A DNA stretch of 64,000 bases from Rhizobium sullae (GTDB taxonomy: Bacteria; Pseudomonadota; Alphaproteobacteria; Rhizobiales; Rhizobiaceae), in assembly GCF_025200715.1 (NCBI RefSeq), contig NZ_CP104143.1, forward strand, positions 3,816,501 to 3,880,500, written 5' to 3'. The notes beneath the pieces were generated by a model. That model ran no database searches and was not told where the DNA came from. It worked only from the letters and a program-made list of their open reading frames with translations. Below, one piece after another: positions 56,061 to 64,000 of the stretch (position 1 is the first letter of the stretch; the number at the start of each line of letters is the position of its first letter). The position numbers were made by a program, and so were the translations under genes.

Positions 56061-57196
56061 GCGACCCGGCGCCCTTCACGCCAGACGGAGCGGGTCACCG
56101 GTACGCCTTCGTCGCGGAAGACGCGCACAAGATCGGCGCGAAGGCCGGTTTCGATTCTGCCGCGATCGTTGAGGCTGACGGTACGTGCCGGCGTCGCCGT
56201 CACCATCGCGATCGCCTTCGGCAATGAGATCGTTTCTAGCTCGTCGGCAAGAATGAAGGGTGCGTAGAGCAGGCTGAGCGGCACATAGTCGGAAGAAAGC
56301 ACGTCGAGCACGCCACGTTCGGCAAGGTCGCGAGCAGCGATATTGCCTGAGTGGGACTTGCCGCGCACGACGTTGGGAGCGCCCATCAGCACGCTCATGC
56401 CGTGCGTATGTGATGCCTTGGCGGCATCGAAGCTCGTCGGAAACTCCGCAAGGCGCACGCCGTTCTCCATCGCCTCGTCGACATGGGCAAGCGTCGCATC
56501 ATCGTGGCTCGCAACGGTGATACCACGCGCCTTGCAGACCTCGGCGATTGCGTTGCGGTGCGGCGTCGAATTGCGGGCGGATTCGTTGAGGCGCTTTTCG
56601 ATGAAGCGCGCGAACTCCTCGTCCGAAAGGCCGCGCTTCTTCTGATAATAGAAGACGTATTGATCCATCGTCTGGAACTGACGCTGGCCCGGCGCGTGGT
56701 CCATGAGCGAAACGAGGCGGACATAGGGATCGTTCTCGAAATCCGCGAAATGCTCCAGCACATTGTCGGCCGAGACCTCGCAGCGCAGGTGGATCAGGTG
56801 TTCCGCTCGAAGGCGGCCTTCCCGCTCTGCCTTCTGGATGGCATCGGCCATCTCGCGCATTTCGCCATGTTCAAAGCCGCCGTCTTCGTCCGCACCCATG
56901 CGCAGGCAGTCGAAGACGGTGGTGATGCCGGAGGTGACGATCTGCGCGTCATGGGCCTGAATGGCCGCCGTCTTATGCCAGCGAAGGCCTGGACGCGGCG
57001 AATAGTGGCCTTCGAGATGATCGGTATGCAGTTCGACGAGACCAGGGATCAGGTAATCGCCCTCGAAATCCTCTCCATTTGCCGAATTGCCTTTCGAGAT
57101 ATCATTAATTTTCCCGTCGCGGATCAAAAGCGAGCCATCAACGATCTCGTCTTCAAGAACGATGCGGGCGTTGGAAAGGACTATCTCTTTGGTCAT
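56057..57196 (-). CDS. phnM: Alpha-D-ribose 1-methylphosphonate 5-triphosphate diphosphatase PhnM
   Basis: 379 residues from ATG 57196 (MTKEIVLSNARIVLEDEIVD). This amidohydrolase-fold metalloenzyme has VELHTDHLEGHYSPRPG as the first metal site and TVASHDDATLAHVDEAMENG later. It removes pyrophosphate from the 5-triphosphate intermediate before C-P bond cleavage. It lies 11 nt after the DUF1045 gene and overlaps phnN. Confidence 0.94.
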   Translation of the reverse strand: MTKEIVLSNARIVLEDEIVDGSLLIRDGKINDISKGNSANGEDFEGDYLIPGLVELHTDHLEGHYSPRPGLRWHKTAAIQAHDAQIVTSGITTVFDCLRMGADEDGGFEHGEMREMADAIQKAEREGRLRAEHLIHLRCEVSADNVLEHFADFENDPYVRLVSLMDHAPGQRQFQTMDQYVFYYQKKRGLSDEEFARFIEKRLNESARNSTPHRNAIAEVCKARGITVASHDDATLAHVDEAMENGVRLAEFPTSFDAAKASHTHGMSVLMGAPNVVRGKSHSGNIAARDLAERGVLDVLSSDYVPLSLLYAPFILADELETISLPKAIAMVTATPARTVSLNDRGRIETGLRADLVRVFRDEGVPVTRSVWREGRRVA

Positions 57197-57207
57197 CTGT
57201 CGATCTC

Positions 57208-57903
57208 TCAGCGTTTGGCGCCAGCAAGCGGCAGCCATGAATGAATTTTGAACAGCGCACCTCGCTCTTCTTCGATGAAGACTGCGAGGCCAGAAATGGA
57301 AAGCGGCCGGCCGATGAAATCGGCAAAACGCTTCTCCAGGATCGATTTCATCAGTGCCGAGCGCTCTTCGGGCACCTGGCCGGTCAGGGTCATGTGAAAG
57401 CCGAAGTCCCCCATCACGTAAGGATAGCCCCAGCGCATGAGGTTGGAGCGTTGGCTTTCCGTCAGTTGTTCAGGCTTTCGCCTTGTAACATCGGCCTCGG
57501 AAAGTGCTGCGCGAAACGGCTCGAAGGACTTTACCACGCTTGCCGCGAAATCCTGAAGCGGCGCATGCATAAAGCCAGGAACCAGCGCAAAGAATCGGCC
57601 GATCTGCCCGAGGACAAGCTCCGGGACATCGAATGCCGGCGTGCGGCCGGCGAAATCCTCGACGACTGCGATCAGGTCCCTTTCGGTGACCGATGAGGCG
57701 AGAGCGAAGGGTGCCTTGATCGTCGCATGAAAGCCGTATCGGCGCGGATCGGCTGTCAGTTCGAACTGTTCTGCGGCCGGCATCCCATCTTCCTCGGGAG
57801 CCGGATAAGCTTCGCCCGTAAATGCGTCGCGCCCAAGCCAGATCGAGGCGGCGCCGGTCAGAGGATCGTCCTTTGGCGGCGTAAAATAAAGGGCGTAGCG
57901 CAA
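57208..57903 (-). CDS. DUF1045 phosphonate-operon protein, 2H phosphoesterase-like
   Basis: 231 residues from TTG 57903 (LRYALYFTPPKDDPLTG), with AGGA upstream; a longer start at 57969 is possible. Two His-x-Thr motifs, GFHATIKAPF and GFHMTLTGQV, define the 2H phosphoesterase fold. The family is found almost only in C-P lyase operons. A role on a cyclic ribose phosphate, as for PhnP, is plausible inference since no phnP is seen here. It follows the second phnE gene. Confidence 0.83.
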   Translation of the reverse strand: MRYALYFTPPKDDPLTGAASIWLGRDAFTGEAYPAPEEDGMPAAEQFELTADPRRYGFHATIKAPFALASSVTERDLIAVVEDFAGRTPAFDVPELVLGQIGRFFALVPGFMHAPLQDFAASVVKSFEPFRAALSEADVTRRKPEQLTESQRSNLMRWGYPYVMGDFGFHMTLTGQVPEERSALMKSILEKRFADFIGRPLSISGLAVFIEEERGALFKIHSWLPLAGAKR

Positions 57904-58032
57904 TGTTCTTGTCCTGAAAATATGTTCAAGCAGGGGCCGCAATGTCAGTGATTTGGCCGCGGACCGCAAGCAGGCTCCCGGCTAAAAGATTTCCGTGACA
58001 GAATGATGATGAGGCTGCCGCCCCATCAACTT

Positions 58033-59541
58033 TTAATGCGCTTTCGTGCCCATCAGCCGTTGGCGGAGTGCGTTTGATGCGGCATCGAACAAGAAGACGA
58101 CGATCAGGATCAGGATGACCATATAGGCGACATTTTCCCAGTCGGAATTGGTGCGCATGGCCTCCCAGAGCTTCAGACCGATGCCCCCGGCACCGACCGC
58201 ACCAATAACGGTGGCGGAACGGGTATTGGACTCCCAGAAATAGAGCGCCTGAGAAGCAAAAATCGGCATCACCTGCGGTACCACACCATATCGCTGCACC
58301 GTAACTGGATGTGCCCCTACCGATTTCACGCCCTCGCGCTGCTTGTCATCGATGTTTTCGAGCGCTTCCGAGTAAAGTTTGCCAAGGCTTCCCGTATCGG
58401 TGAAGAAGATGGCTGAAATGCCGGCGAGAGGACCAGGTCCGAACGCCCGGGTAAAGAACAGCGCCCAGATCAGCATATCCACCGAGCGCAGAAAGTCGAA
58501 GAATCGCTTTGTCAGCTGATTGGCCGGCCGATTGCGGAAAATGTTCCTCGCGGCGATGAAGGACAGTGGGAAGGCGACGAGCATGGCAAACAGCGTGCCG
58601 ACAAAGGCCATGACAACCGTCTGCAGCAGTTTTGTCCACACGTCGAGATGTTGCCAGGAGGGATTGTAGAGGAAGTCGTTCCAGGCGAGCGACAGATTGC
58701 TCTGCCTCGGATCGAGGTGTTCGCTCGACAGGACCAAAGAGGCCACTTCACCGGCAGACTTGCCGAAGAAAGCTGAATTGGTGTCGAACACGAAGTTCGC
58801 CCAACCCAGGAAGCGCTTGTGGACCCTCACGCGGTCGGAGGAGATCTCCGCCCAACCGGAAAGGCCGAAGTATGCGATCACGCGCCCCCCTGGAGAGCGC
58901 TGCTCCACCCATTCCGGAAGGTTGCCTTGGGCGGTCACCCGTTCCGCGGTTGTATCCAAAGTCAGGGTCACGCGTTCGTCGTTGCGTGTCAGGACAACCT
59001 CGTTCGGGCGGATCTCCGCTGTTCGTGACGCGCCCATGTGGACCAGCGCTTCGGTGACGACTTCCTCCGCGCGTACGTCGGTTCTGGCCGCCTCTGCGGG
59101 AGCTGCCTGCTGCTGCGAGGCGCCGGCCATGAAATTGAAGCTTGAGGATGGAGCGGACGGCGCAGTCGTACTGGGTGCCGTCGTCGGAGCTTCGATTGTG
59201 CGGCTAACGATTTCGCGTTTCGCCTCCAACCAATCAGGGTTCGGATTGGGGCCGATGGGATCGAAGCGCGAATACGTGATCCGCATGCTGCCGTCGGGAT
59301 TGATCTCTATATCGGGACGGATCTCGTAAGAAACCCAGTCGGCCAGATAATTGCCGGCGATACCCCAGTTGGCCTCGCCGAATACTTTTCCGGCTGCGAA
59401 AAACCACCAGGCATAAAAGACGTAGAGAACGAGGGCGGCCACGATGAGCGGAACCTGAAACCGCCGCCAGACGGAGCGGTTGAAGATTTCCGGATGCCCG
59501 GCGGCGATACGTTCCATTTCGGCGGCATTCAGGGAGGGCAT
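58033..59541 (-). CDS. phnE: Phosphonate/phosphate ABC permease PhnE2 (PhoT-like) with large periplasmic insertion
   Basis: 502 residues from ATG 59541, which has AAGGA 9 nt upstream. A first membrane helix (VPLIVAALVLYVFYAWWFF) is followed by roughly 250 residues of hydrophilic sequence including a Thr/Ser/Pro-rich linker. A BPD_transp_1 core follows, with EALENIDDKQREGVKSVGAH in the ABC-contact loop. Typical PhnE is under 300 residues, so the insertion nearly doubles it. It pairs with the other PhnE as a heterodimeric channel; Sinorhizobium PhoT is the known relative. Confidence 0.88.
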   Translation of the reverse strand: MPSLNAAEMERIAAGHPEIFNRSVWRRFQVPLIVAALVLYVFYAWWFFAAGKVFGEANWGIAGNYLADWVSYEIRPDIEINPDGSMRITYSRFDPIGPNPNPDWLEAKREIVSRTIEAPTTAPSTTAPSAPSSSFNFMAGASQQQAAPAEAARTDVRAEEVVTEALVHMGASRTAEIRPNEVVLTRNDERVTLTLDTTAERVTAQGNLPEWVEQRSPGGRVIAYFGLSGWAEISSDRVRVHKRFLGWANFVFDTNSAFFGKSAGEVASLVLSSEHLDPRQSNLSLAWNDFLYNPSWQHLDVWTKLLQTVVMAFVGTLFAMLVAFPLSFIAARNIFRNRPANQLTKRFFDFLRSVDMLIWALFFTRAFGPGPLAGISAIFFTDTGSLGKLYSEALENIDDKQREGVKSVGAHPVTVQRYGVVPQVMPIFASQALYFWESNTRSATVIGAVGAGGIGLKLWEAMRTNSDWENVAYMVILILIVVFLFDAASNALRQRLMGTKAH

Positions 59542-59551
59542 GGCGCGGTCC

Positions 59552-60514
59552 TTATCCAATGGTCTGAAATGCATGGTCGCCCACCAGCTTGCGCCTCAGC
59601 CAGGCCGAGAACTGGTCGACAGCGATGACTGTCAGCAGCAGCAATATGATGATCGCCAAGGTCTTAGCCTCGTGTCCGCGGCTGATCGACAGGCGCAACT
59701 GCTCACCGATGCCGCCGCCGCCGACGGCACCGATGACGGTGGAGGCTCGGACATTGATTTCGAGGCGCAGCAGGAAATAACTCATGAAGTTCGGCAGCAC
59801 CTGCGGGACCATGCCGAACCATGCGCGCTCAATCCAGTTGCCTCCCACGGCCTTCAATCCCTCATCGGGCTTCATGTCGGCATTTTCAATGACCTCAAAA
59901 AACAGCTTGCCAAGTGCTCCGATCGTATGGATCGACACTGCGATGACAGCGGGAAGGGGGCCGAGAGAGAGGATTGCAAGGAAGAAGCCGGCGAGAACAA
60001 CTTCGGGAAAAGCCCTGAGGATTTCCATGAAGCGTCGCGCCATGCCGCGTATCCAGATATTGCGGGTCATGTTTTTCGCGGCGATGAAGGACAGGATGAA
60101 GCCGAAAAACAGGCCGATGACAGTAGAAAAGATCGCGATGTTCAGCGTCTCTGCCATCTTGTAGAAATATTCCGGAATATAGAAACTTCCGGTGATGTAG
60201 TGCCGGCCGTCCGGATAATCGTACTGGAGGCTGCCATCATAGTAGGGCGAAGGGAGGTCGAACATGGCGCGCCAGATTTCCATGCCGTCCCGCGGAACGA
60301 GATCGCCGACGAAATCGAAAAGGTGCGGCAGCCGATCCAGGAATTTCCCCGAGTTGGTCTCGTTGGCGAACCAGAGGGACCCGCTCAGAGCGAGGATCAG
60401 GATTGCGAGGCTGAAAACGGTATAAAGCCGGCGGCGAGCTGCGAGCTCCTGCCAATGGCGTTCGACAAGCGCCCCTGTCTCGCTCAGAAACGGCTGCAGT
60501 GTGGTGGACGTCAT
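59552..60514 (-). CDS. phnE: Phosphonate/phosphate ABC permease PhnE1 (PhoE-like)
   Basis: This 320-residue inner-membrane permease has about six helices. The ATPase-contact loop is EVIENADMKPDEGLKAVGGN, the family EAA motif, followed by VIGAVGGGGIGEQLRLSI. It is the normal length for PhnE plus a short N-terminal extension. It lies 10 nt before the PhnE2 ATG and probably forms a heterodimer with it. Confidence 0.92.
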   Translation of the reverse strand: MTSTTLQPFLSETGALVERHWQELAARRRLYTVFSLAILILALSGSLWFANETNSGKFLDRLPHLFDFVGDLVPRDGMEIWRAMFDLPSPYYDGSLQYDYPDGRHYITGSFYIPEYFYKMAETLNIAIFSTVIGLFFGFILSFIAAKNMTRNIWIRGMARRFMEILRAFPEVVLAGFFLAILSLGPLPAVIAVSIHTIGALGKLFFEVIENADMKPDEGLKAVGGNWIERAWFGMVPQVLPNFMSYFLLRLEINVRASTVIGAVGGGGIGEQLRLSISRGHEAKTLAIIILLLLTVIAVDQFSAWLRRKLVGDHAFQTIG

Positions 60515-60555
60515 CCCGTTATCCCCTTCCGCACACGAGGTGGACTCAACATGAA

Positions 60556-60587
60556 AGCGCCGCCGGCGGCATCCCGTCGGCGGCGCT
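60556..60587 (-). other. Hairpin between phnD and phnE
   Basis: AGCGCCGCCG/CGGCGGCGCT form a perfect 10-bp stem with a 12-nt loop. Such hairpins after binding-protein genes usually protect the upstream message, giving more PhnD than permease. Confidence 0.6.
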
Positions 60588-60604
60588 GTCGTAATTGTGG
60601 GCGA

Positions 60605-61513
60605 TCAGCCGCCGATCGTGGCCTTGCGGGCGTCGATGATCGGCTTGTAGAAGTCCGCATTGACTTCAGCGAAGCCCTTGAAGTCACCGCCCTGAATAGC
60701 CGAGAAGCATGCAGCGTCGCTCGTCGGCAGGTCCATCATGAACTTCTTGAACTTGGCTTTCATATCGTCGTTCATGGAAGTGCGGACAACGACCGGGCCG
60801 TTCGGGATCAGCGGAGACTTCCAGAGTTCGACCAGATCGTCCATGTTGAGGACCCCCTTGTCGACCATCTTGCGAAGATTGCCGGAGGTGTAGCCGTCCT
60901 TGAAATCGCCGATGCCGGAGCCGAAGGTCGTACCGGCATCCAAGGTGCCCTTCAGCACTTCGAGAACGAGGTTCTCATGGCCGCCGCCGAAGCCCGTCGA
61001 AGCCACGAGTTCCTTGACGGGCTTGCCGCCGAGGGCTTCCGGCAGGGTGACCGTGGGGATGAGGTAGCCGGAAGTGGAGTCCGGATCGGCGAAGCCGAGC
61101 TTCTTGCCCTTGATGTCGGTGACCTTCGTCATGCCCGAATCCTTGCGGGCAACCATGATCGAGTAGTAGCCCATGGAGCCGTCGGTCTGAACCGTGGTCA
61201 GGATCGGCTCCACAGCCTTCGAGTTTGCAAGGTAGATCTTGGCATAGCCGGATGCGCCGAGTTCGGCATAGTCAAGTGTGCCGCCGAGCAAGCCCTGGAT
61301 GACGCCGTCATAATCGGCGGCCGGGAACAGTGAAACCTTTTCCACGCCGAGAACGGATGGCAGCTTGTCGACCATGCACTGGTAGTTGCGCAGGCGGTCA
61401 GCTTCGTTTTCGCCGCCGAGAATACCGACGCGGAACTCCTTGAGGTCTTCGGCGGCGGCAGCGCCGGCAAGCGCCAGAAGCGCTGTCGCGGCAAAGAGTG
61501 CTTTCTTCAACAT
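60605..61513 (-). CDS. phnD: Phosphonate/phosphate ABC transporter substrate-binding protein
   Basis: This 302-residue protein has a clear signal peptide (LFAATALLALAGAAAAED, about 22 residues). The mature two-lobe binding protein shows FRVGILGGENEADRL, then LDYAELGASGYAKIY and GKKLGFADPDSTSGYL, with the phosphonate-binding Ser/Thr loop. It delivers phosphonate or phosphate esters to PhnE1/E2. It is probably the PhoD homologue of the Sinorhizobium PhoCDET system. Confidence 0.93.
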   Translation of the reverse strand: MLKKALFAATALLALAGAAAAEDLKEFRVGILGGENEADRLRNYQCMVDKLPSVLGVEKVSLFPAADYDGVIQGLLGGTLDYAELGASGYAKIYLANSKAVEPILTTVQTDGSMGYYSIMVARKDSGMTKVTDIKGKKLGFADPDSTSGYLIPTVTLPEALGGKPVKELVASTGFGGGHENLVLEVLKGTLDAGTTFGSGIGDFKDGYTSGNLRKMVDKGVLNMDDLVELWKSPLIPNGPVVVRTSMNDDMKAKFKKFMMDLPTSDAACFSAIQGGDFKGFAEVNADFYKPIIDARKATIGG

Positions 61514-61603
61514 GGGTCTCTCCTGATTAACCGGTTCCCCGGTGGTCTTGCTGTTACGAAGAAGTGTGCCCTTGAGGCAGGCAATCGATCACGGCCGTCT
61601 CCC

Positions 61604-62452
61604 TCAGAGGCCTGCCAGGGCAACCGGTTGCAGGCCGGCGGATGCTTGAACCGCGGCTGGCGCGGGAATTTTGATCGAGGTGGACGTCATGGTCTCGTCG
61701 ATGCCGGCGCCATCCTTGTCGGTGCCGTAGATTTCCTTGACCGCAGCCGCTGTCAGCTCTGAAGGCTTGCCGTCGAAAACGACGCGGCCAGCGGCCATGC
61801 CGACGATGCGCTCGCAATAATTGCGTGCCGTATCGAGCGTATGCAGGTTGGTGATGACGGTGATGCCCTCGCGCTCGTTGATGTCGCGCAGCGCATCCAT
61901 GACGATCTTGGCGTTCAGCGGATCGAGCGAGGCGATCGGCTCGTCGGCGAGCACCATCTTCGGGTTCTGCATCAGGGCGCGCGCGATCGCCACCCGCTGC
62001 TGCTGGCCGCCGGAAAGCGTGCCGGCGGTCTGCAGCGCCGTCTGCTCGATGCCGAGGCGTTCCAGGGCCGCAATCGCATGAATGCGCTCGTCGCGGCTAA
62101 AGATGTTGAGGAGGCTCAGCATGGTCGGGCGGTGATTGAGGCGGCCGAGCATGACATTGGTCAGAACGTCGAGGCGCGGGACGAGATTGAACTGCTGAAA
62201 GATCATCGCGCAATCGCGCTGCCAGTTGCGCAAGGCCTCGCCGCGAAGGGCGGAGACTTCGACGCCGCCGAAACGAATGGATCCGGAAGTCGGCTCCTGC
62301 AGCCGGTTGATCATGCGAAGCAGCGTGGATTTCCCCGCGCCCGAGCGCCCGATGATGCCGACCATCTGGCCCTGCGGCATGTCGAGCGTGACGGAATCCA
62401 CGGCCAGCTTTGCACCAAAACGGCGGGTGACATCCTTCAGTTCGAACATCAT
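61604..62452 (-). CDS. phnC: Phosphonate/phosphate ABC transporter ATP-binding protein
   Basis: This 282-residue ATPase has Walker [10 protein letters not shown] near 36-44, the signature [15 protein letters not shown] and Walker [14 protein letters not shown]-terminal tail of about 30 residues follows the ATPase core. It is first in the phnC-phnD-phnE1-phnE2-DUF1045-phnM-phnN run and has its own Pho box upstream, although the acetyltransferase gene of the C-P lyase set ends only 113 nt before it. Confidence 0.94.
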   Translation of the reverse strand: MMFELKDVTRRFGAKLAVDSVTLDMPQGQMVGIIGRSGAGKSTLLRMINRLQEPTSGSIRFGGVEVSALRGEALRNWQRDCAMIFQQFNLVPRLDVLTNVMLGRLNHRPTMLSLLNIFSRDERIHAIAALERLGIEQTALQTAGTLSGGQQQRVAIARALMQNPKMVLADEPIASLDPLNAKIVMDALRDINEREGITVITNLHTLDTARNYCERIVGMAAGRVVFDGKPSELTAAAVKEIYGTDKDGAGIDETMTSTSIKIPAPAAVQASAGLQPVALAGL

Positions 62453-62515
62453 GCTCTACCTCGCATTCTAAGGGCCTGCGTCAGGAGTGCATTAGTCGGG
62501 CTCGATGAAACTCCA

Positions 62516-62544
62516 ATGTCAGTTTTGTGTAAGTGCTGTGACAA
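62516..62544 (-). promoter_or_regulatory. Three-repeat Pho box upstream of phnC
   Basis: On the minus strand TTGTCAC, CTTACAC and CTGACAT follow one another with exactly 4-nt spacers, an 11-bp period. This matches the PhoB consensus of tandem CTGTCAT half sites. It lies 64-92 nt before the phnC start, so phosphate starvation should induce the transporter genes. Confidence 0.75.
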
Positions 62545-62564
62545 TCGGCCTTATGAACAGGCCT

Positions 62565-63182
62565 TTAGCTATTATGCCGGCTAAGGAAATCTTCCGCCGA
62601 AAGCGCCCGGAAATCCTCGAGTGCTGAACGCAGCTTCGAATGCTCCCAATCCCACCACGCAAGTCTGTCCATCCGCTCGCCGATTTCCCTGGAGAAACGC
62701 TCGCGGATAAGCTTTGCGGGAACGCCGCCGACGATCGTGTAGGGCGCGACGTCCTTTGAGACGACGGCACCTGCGCCGATCACCGCGCCGTTGCCGACGG
62801 TGACGCCGGGCAAGATGGTTGCCCCATGGCCGATCCATACGTCATGGCCGATGACGACGCGGTCGGAGCGTCGCCATTCGAAGAAATCCGTCTCCATATT
62901 CGCATCCGGCCAATAGTCTGCGGCGCGATAGGTGAAGTGATGCAACGTCGCGCGCCATGTCGGATGGTTGGTCGCGTTGATACGGACGGCGGCGGCAATA
63001 TTTACGAACTTGCCGATGGTCGCGCACCAGATAGAGCCATCCTGCATGATGTAGGAATAATCACCGAATTCGACTTCGCTGATCCGGCAGCGTTCGGATA
63101 TCTCCGTATAACGGCCAAGCGTGGCATCGCTGACGAAGGCGGTCTCATGAATATAGGGCATGTCGCCCAGCTTCCGGCTCAT
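62565..63182 (-). CDS. Hexapeptide-repeat acetyltransferase of the phosphonate operon
   Basis: This 205-residue left-handed beta-helix transferase has many hexapeptide turns ([20 protein letters not shown]) and the active region [31 protein letters not shown]. It resembles chloramphenicol-acetyltransferase-like CatB proteins and the family restricted to C-P lyase operons. It may acetylate aminoalkylphosphonates or an intermediate; this is inference. Its ATG overlaps the phnL stop. Confidence 0.87.
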   Translation of the reverse strand: MSRKLGDMPYIHETAFVSDATLGRYTEISERCRISEVEFGDYSYIMQDGSIWCATIGKFVNIAAAVRINATNHPTWRATLHHFTYRAADYWPDANMETDFFEWRRSDRVVIGHDVWIGHGATILPGVTVGNGAVIGAGAVVSKDVAPYTIVGGVPAKLIRERFSREIGERMDRLAWWDWEHSKLRSALEDFRALSAEDFLSRHNS

Positions 63183-63889
63183 GCTGCAAGCGCCTTTCGC
63201 GGCGAAAACTGCTGGACGTCGAGGATGCGGTCGGCTACCGCCTCTCTTACTTCCTCATCATGGAATATGCCGAGAAGGGCTACGCCCGCCTCTTTCTTCT
63301 CTGCGATCATGCCGACGACGACGGCGCGATTTTTTGCGTCGAGAGAAGCGGTTGGCTCATCGAGCAGCAGGACCGTATGGTCGGTGATGAAACCGCGAGC
63401 GATGTTGACACGCTGCTGCTCGCCACCCGAGAAAGTCGCAGGCGGCAGCCGCCATAGCGCTTGGGGAAGGTTCAGCTTTTCAAGCAGGGCCGCCGCTTTT
63501 TCGCGTGCGGTGGCAGCGGTCTCTCCGCGGGCAAGCAGCGGTTCGGCAACGACATCGATGGCGGCAACACGCGGAACGGTGCGAAGGAACTGACTGACAT
63601 AGCCGAGAGTATGGCGGCGGACATCGATGACAGTGCGCGGGTCCGCAGCGGCGAGATCGACGACACGGCCCATGTGGCTGACGAGGATCTGTCCGGTATC
63701 TACGGCATAGTTGCCATAAATCATCTTGAGCAGGGAACTCTTGCCGATGCCCGAAGGACCACCGAGAACGACGCATTCGCCGGCGGCAACGGAGAAGGCG
63801 ACGTCAGAGACGACCGGAAGTTTGATGTTATCGCGCAAATGCATGGTGAAGCACTTCGAAACTTCGGAAACGACGAGGGGCGTTGCCAT
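63179..63889 (-). CDS. phnL: C-P lyase subunit PhnL (ABC ATPase-like)
   Basis: This 236-residue protein has Walker [14 protein letters not shown], signature [14 protein letters not shown] and Walker [16 protein letters not shown]. PhnL associates with the C-P lyase core complex (PhnGHIJ with PhnK) rather than with a membrane transporter. It starts 12 nt after the phnK stop and overlaps the acetyltransferase gene by 4 nt. Confidence 0.93.
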   Translation of the reverse strand: MATPLVVSEVSKCFTMHLRDNIKLPVVSDVAFSVAAGECVVLGGPSGIGKSSLLKMIYGNYAVDTGQILVSHMGRVVDLAAADPRTVIDVRRHTLGYVSQFLRTVPRVAAIDVVAEPLLARGETAATAREKAAALLEKLNLPQALWRLPPATFSGGEQQRVNIARGFITDHTVLLLDEPTASLDAKNRAVVVGMIAEKKEAGVALLGIFHDEEVREAVADRILDVQQFSPRKALAA

Positions 63890-63901
63890 GGTTGTTGCCT
63901 T

Positions 63902-64000
63902 TCAGACCTGCAGGATCGATGAGACGAGCAATTGTGTGTAGGGCTCGCGCGGGTCGTCGAGCACCCGGTCTGTGAGGCCATGTTCGATAACATAGCCGTC
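63902..64000 (-). CDS. phnK: C-P lyase subunit PhnK, C-terminal end (cut by window edge)
   Basis: The last 32 residues read GYVIEHGLTDRVLDDPREPY then TQLLVSSILQV and a TGA stop. This matches the end of PhnK or oligopeptide-type ABC ATPases. The position directly upstream of phnL makes PhnK the clear choice. The phnGHIJ core genes should lie beyond the window. Confidence 0.85.
   Translation of the reverse strand, partial: DGYVIEHGLTDRVLDDPREPYTQLLVSSILQV

Noticed and set aside
59480..61333. A 617-codon plus-strand frame across phnE1 and phnD
   Set aside because: Antisense to conserved phosphonate transporter genes; no promoter or ribosome site.
1..64000. tRNA or rRNA genes, phage genes, insertion sequences other than the group II intron
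   Set aside because: Reading both strands by eye for T-loop motifs, rRNA cores, transposases and integrases gave no convincing case; a tRNAscan run would be needed to exclude tRNAs fully.

Overview
The window looks like a chromosomal segment from a Rhizobiaceae alphaproteobacterium (Rhizobium/Agrobacterium/Ensifer group). Support comes from gene content and order (cycM, kdsB, pheA; ffs-dnaX-ybaB-recR; rimP-nusA-ylxR-infB-rbfA-truB; rpsO-pnp; irr beside fabA-fabB-fabI; dnaK-dnaJ; marR-polA), rhizobial-type promoters and high third-position GC. No tRNA, rRNA or CRISPR array was recognised.

Layout. 1-2.8 kb: the start of a PfkB sugar kinase, then a class C group II intron with its reverse transcriptase, inserted just after an intrinsic terminator. 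2.9-9.1 kb: AEC permease, membrane cytochrome c, KDO activation, phenylalanine synthesis, a VOC protein, a DUF1127 protein and a HIT-NudC-WYL regulator operon. 9.2-16.3 kb: SRP RNA, dnaX, ybaB, LysE exporter, recR, lytic transglycosylase, GNAT and an MFS exporter. 16.4-28.7 kb: the translation and RNA-metabolism block, led by a promoter and an intrinsic-terminator hairpin in the rimP leader. 28.8-36.6 kb: an NTase-HEPN protein, the fabA-fabB-fabI operon divergent from irr, small membrane and secreted proteins, a frameshifted DUF2798 gene and an HTH regulator. 36.6-39.0 kb: an AT-rich accessory patch with a 30-codon peptide gene directly upstream of a SagB-type flavin dehydrogenase, an XRE regulator and two small hypotheticals. 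39.3-45.1 kb: dnaJ, dnaK and a class A penicillin-binding protein. 45.2-55.4 kb: a small gene behind a Pho-like box, an SH3 secreted protein, an M20 peptidase, a MarR regulator, a candidate AbcR-like sRNA, polA, and an FtsK-type translocase with no membrane domain. 55.5-64.0 kb: the distal part of a C-P lyase phosphonate operon (phnK-phnL-acetyltransferase) and, behind its own three-repeat Pho box, phnCDEE, a 2H-like DUF1045 protein, phnM and phnN.

Most of the window is ordinary housekeeping sequence. The best candidate for an undescribed system is the peptide-SagB pair at 37.07-38.25 kb: a well-initiated lysine-rich 30-residue peptide, a RiPP-type FMN dehydrogenase 8 nt downstream, no YcaO cyclodehydratase in the window, a direct-repeat operator upstream, and an XRE gene with a dyad in its own promoter spacer. 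Other items worth testing are the rimP leader terminator, the Pho-box small gene at 45.2 kb, the AbcR-like sRNA and the soluble FtsK.
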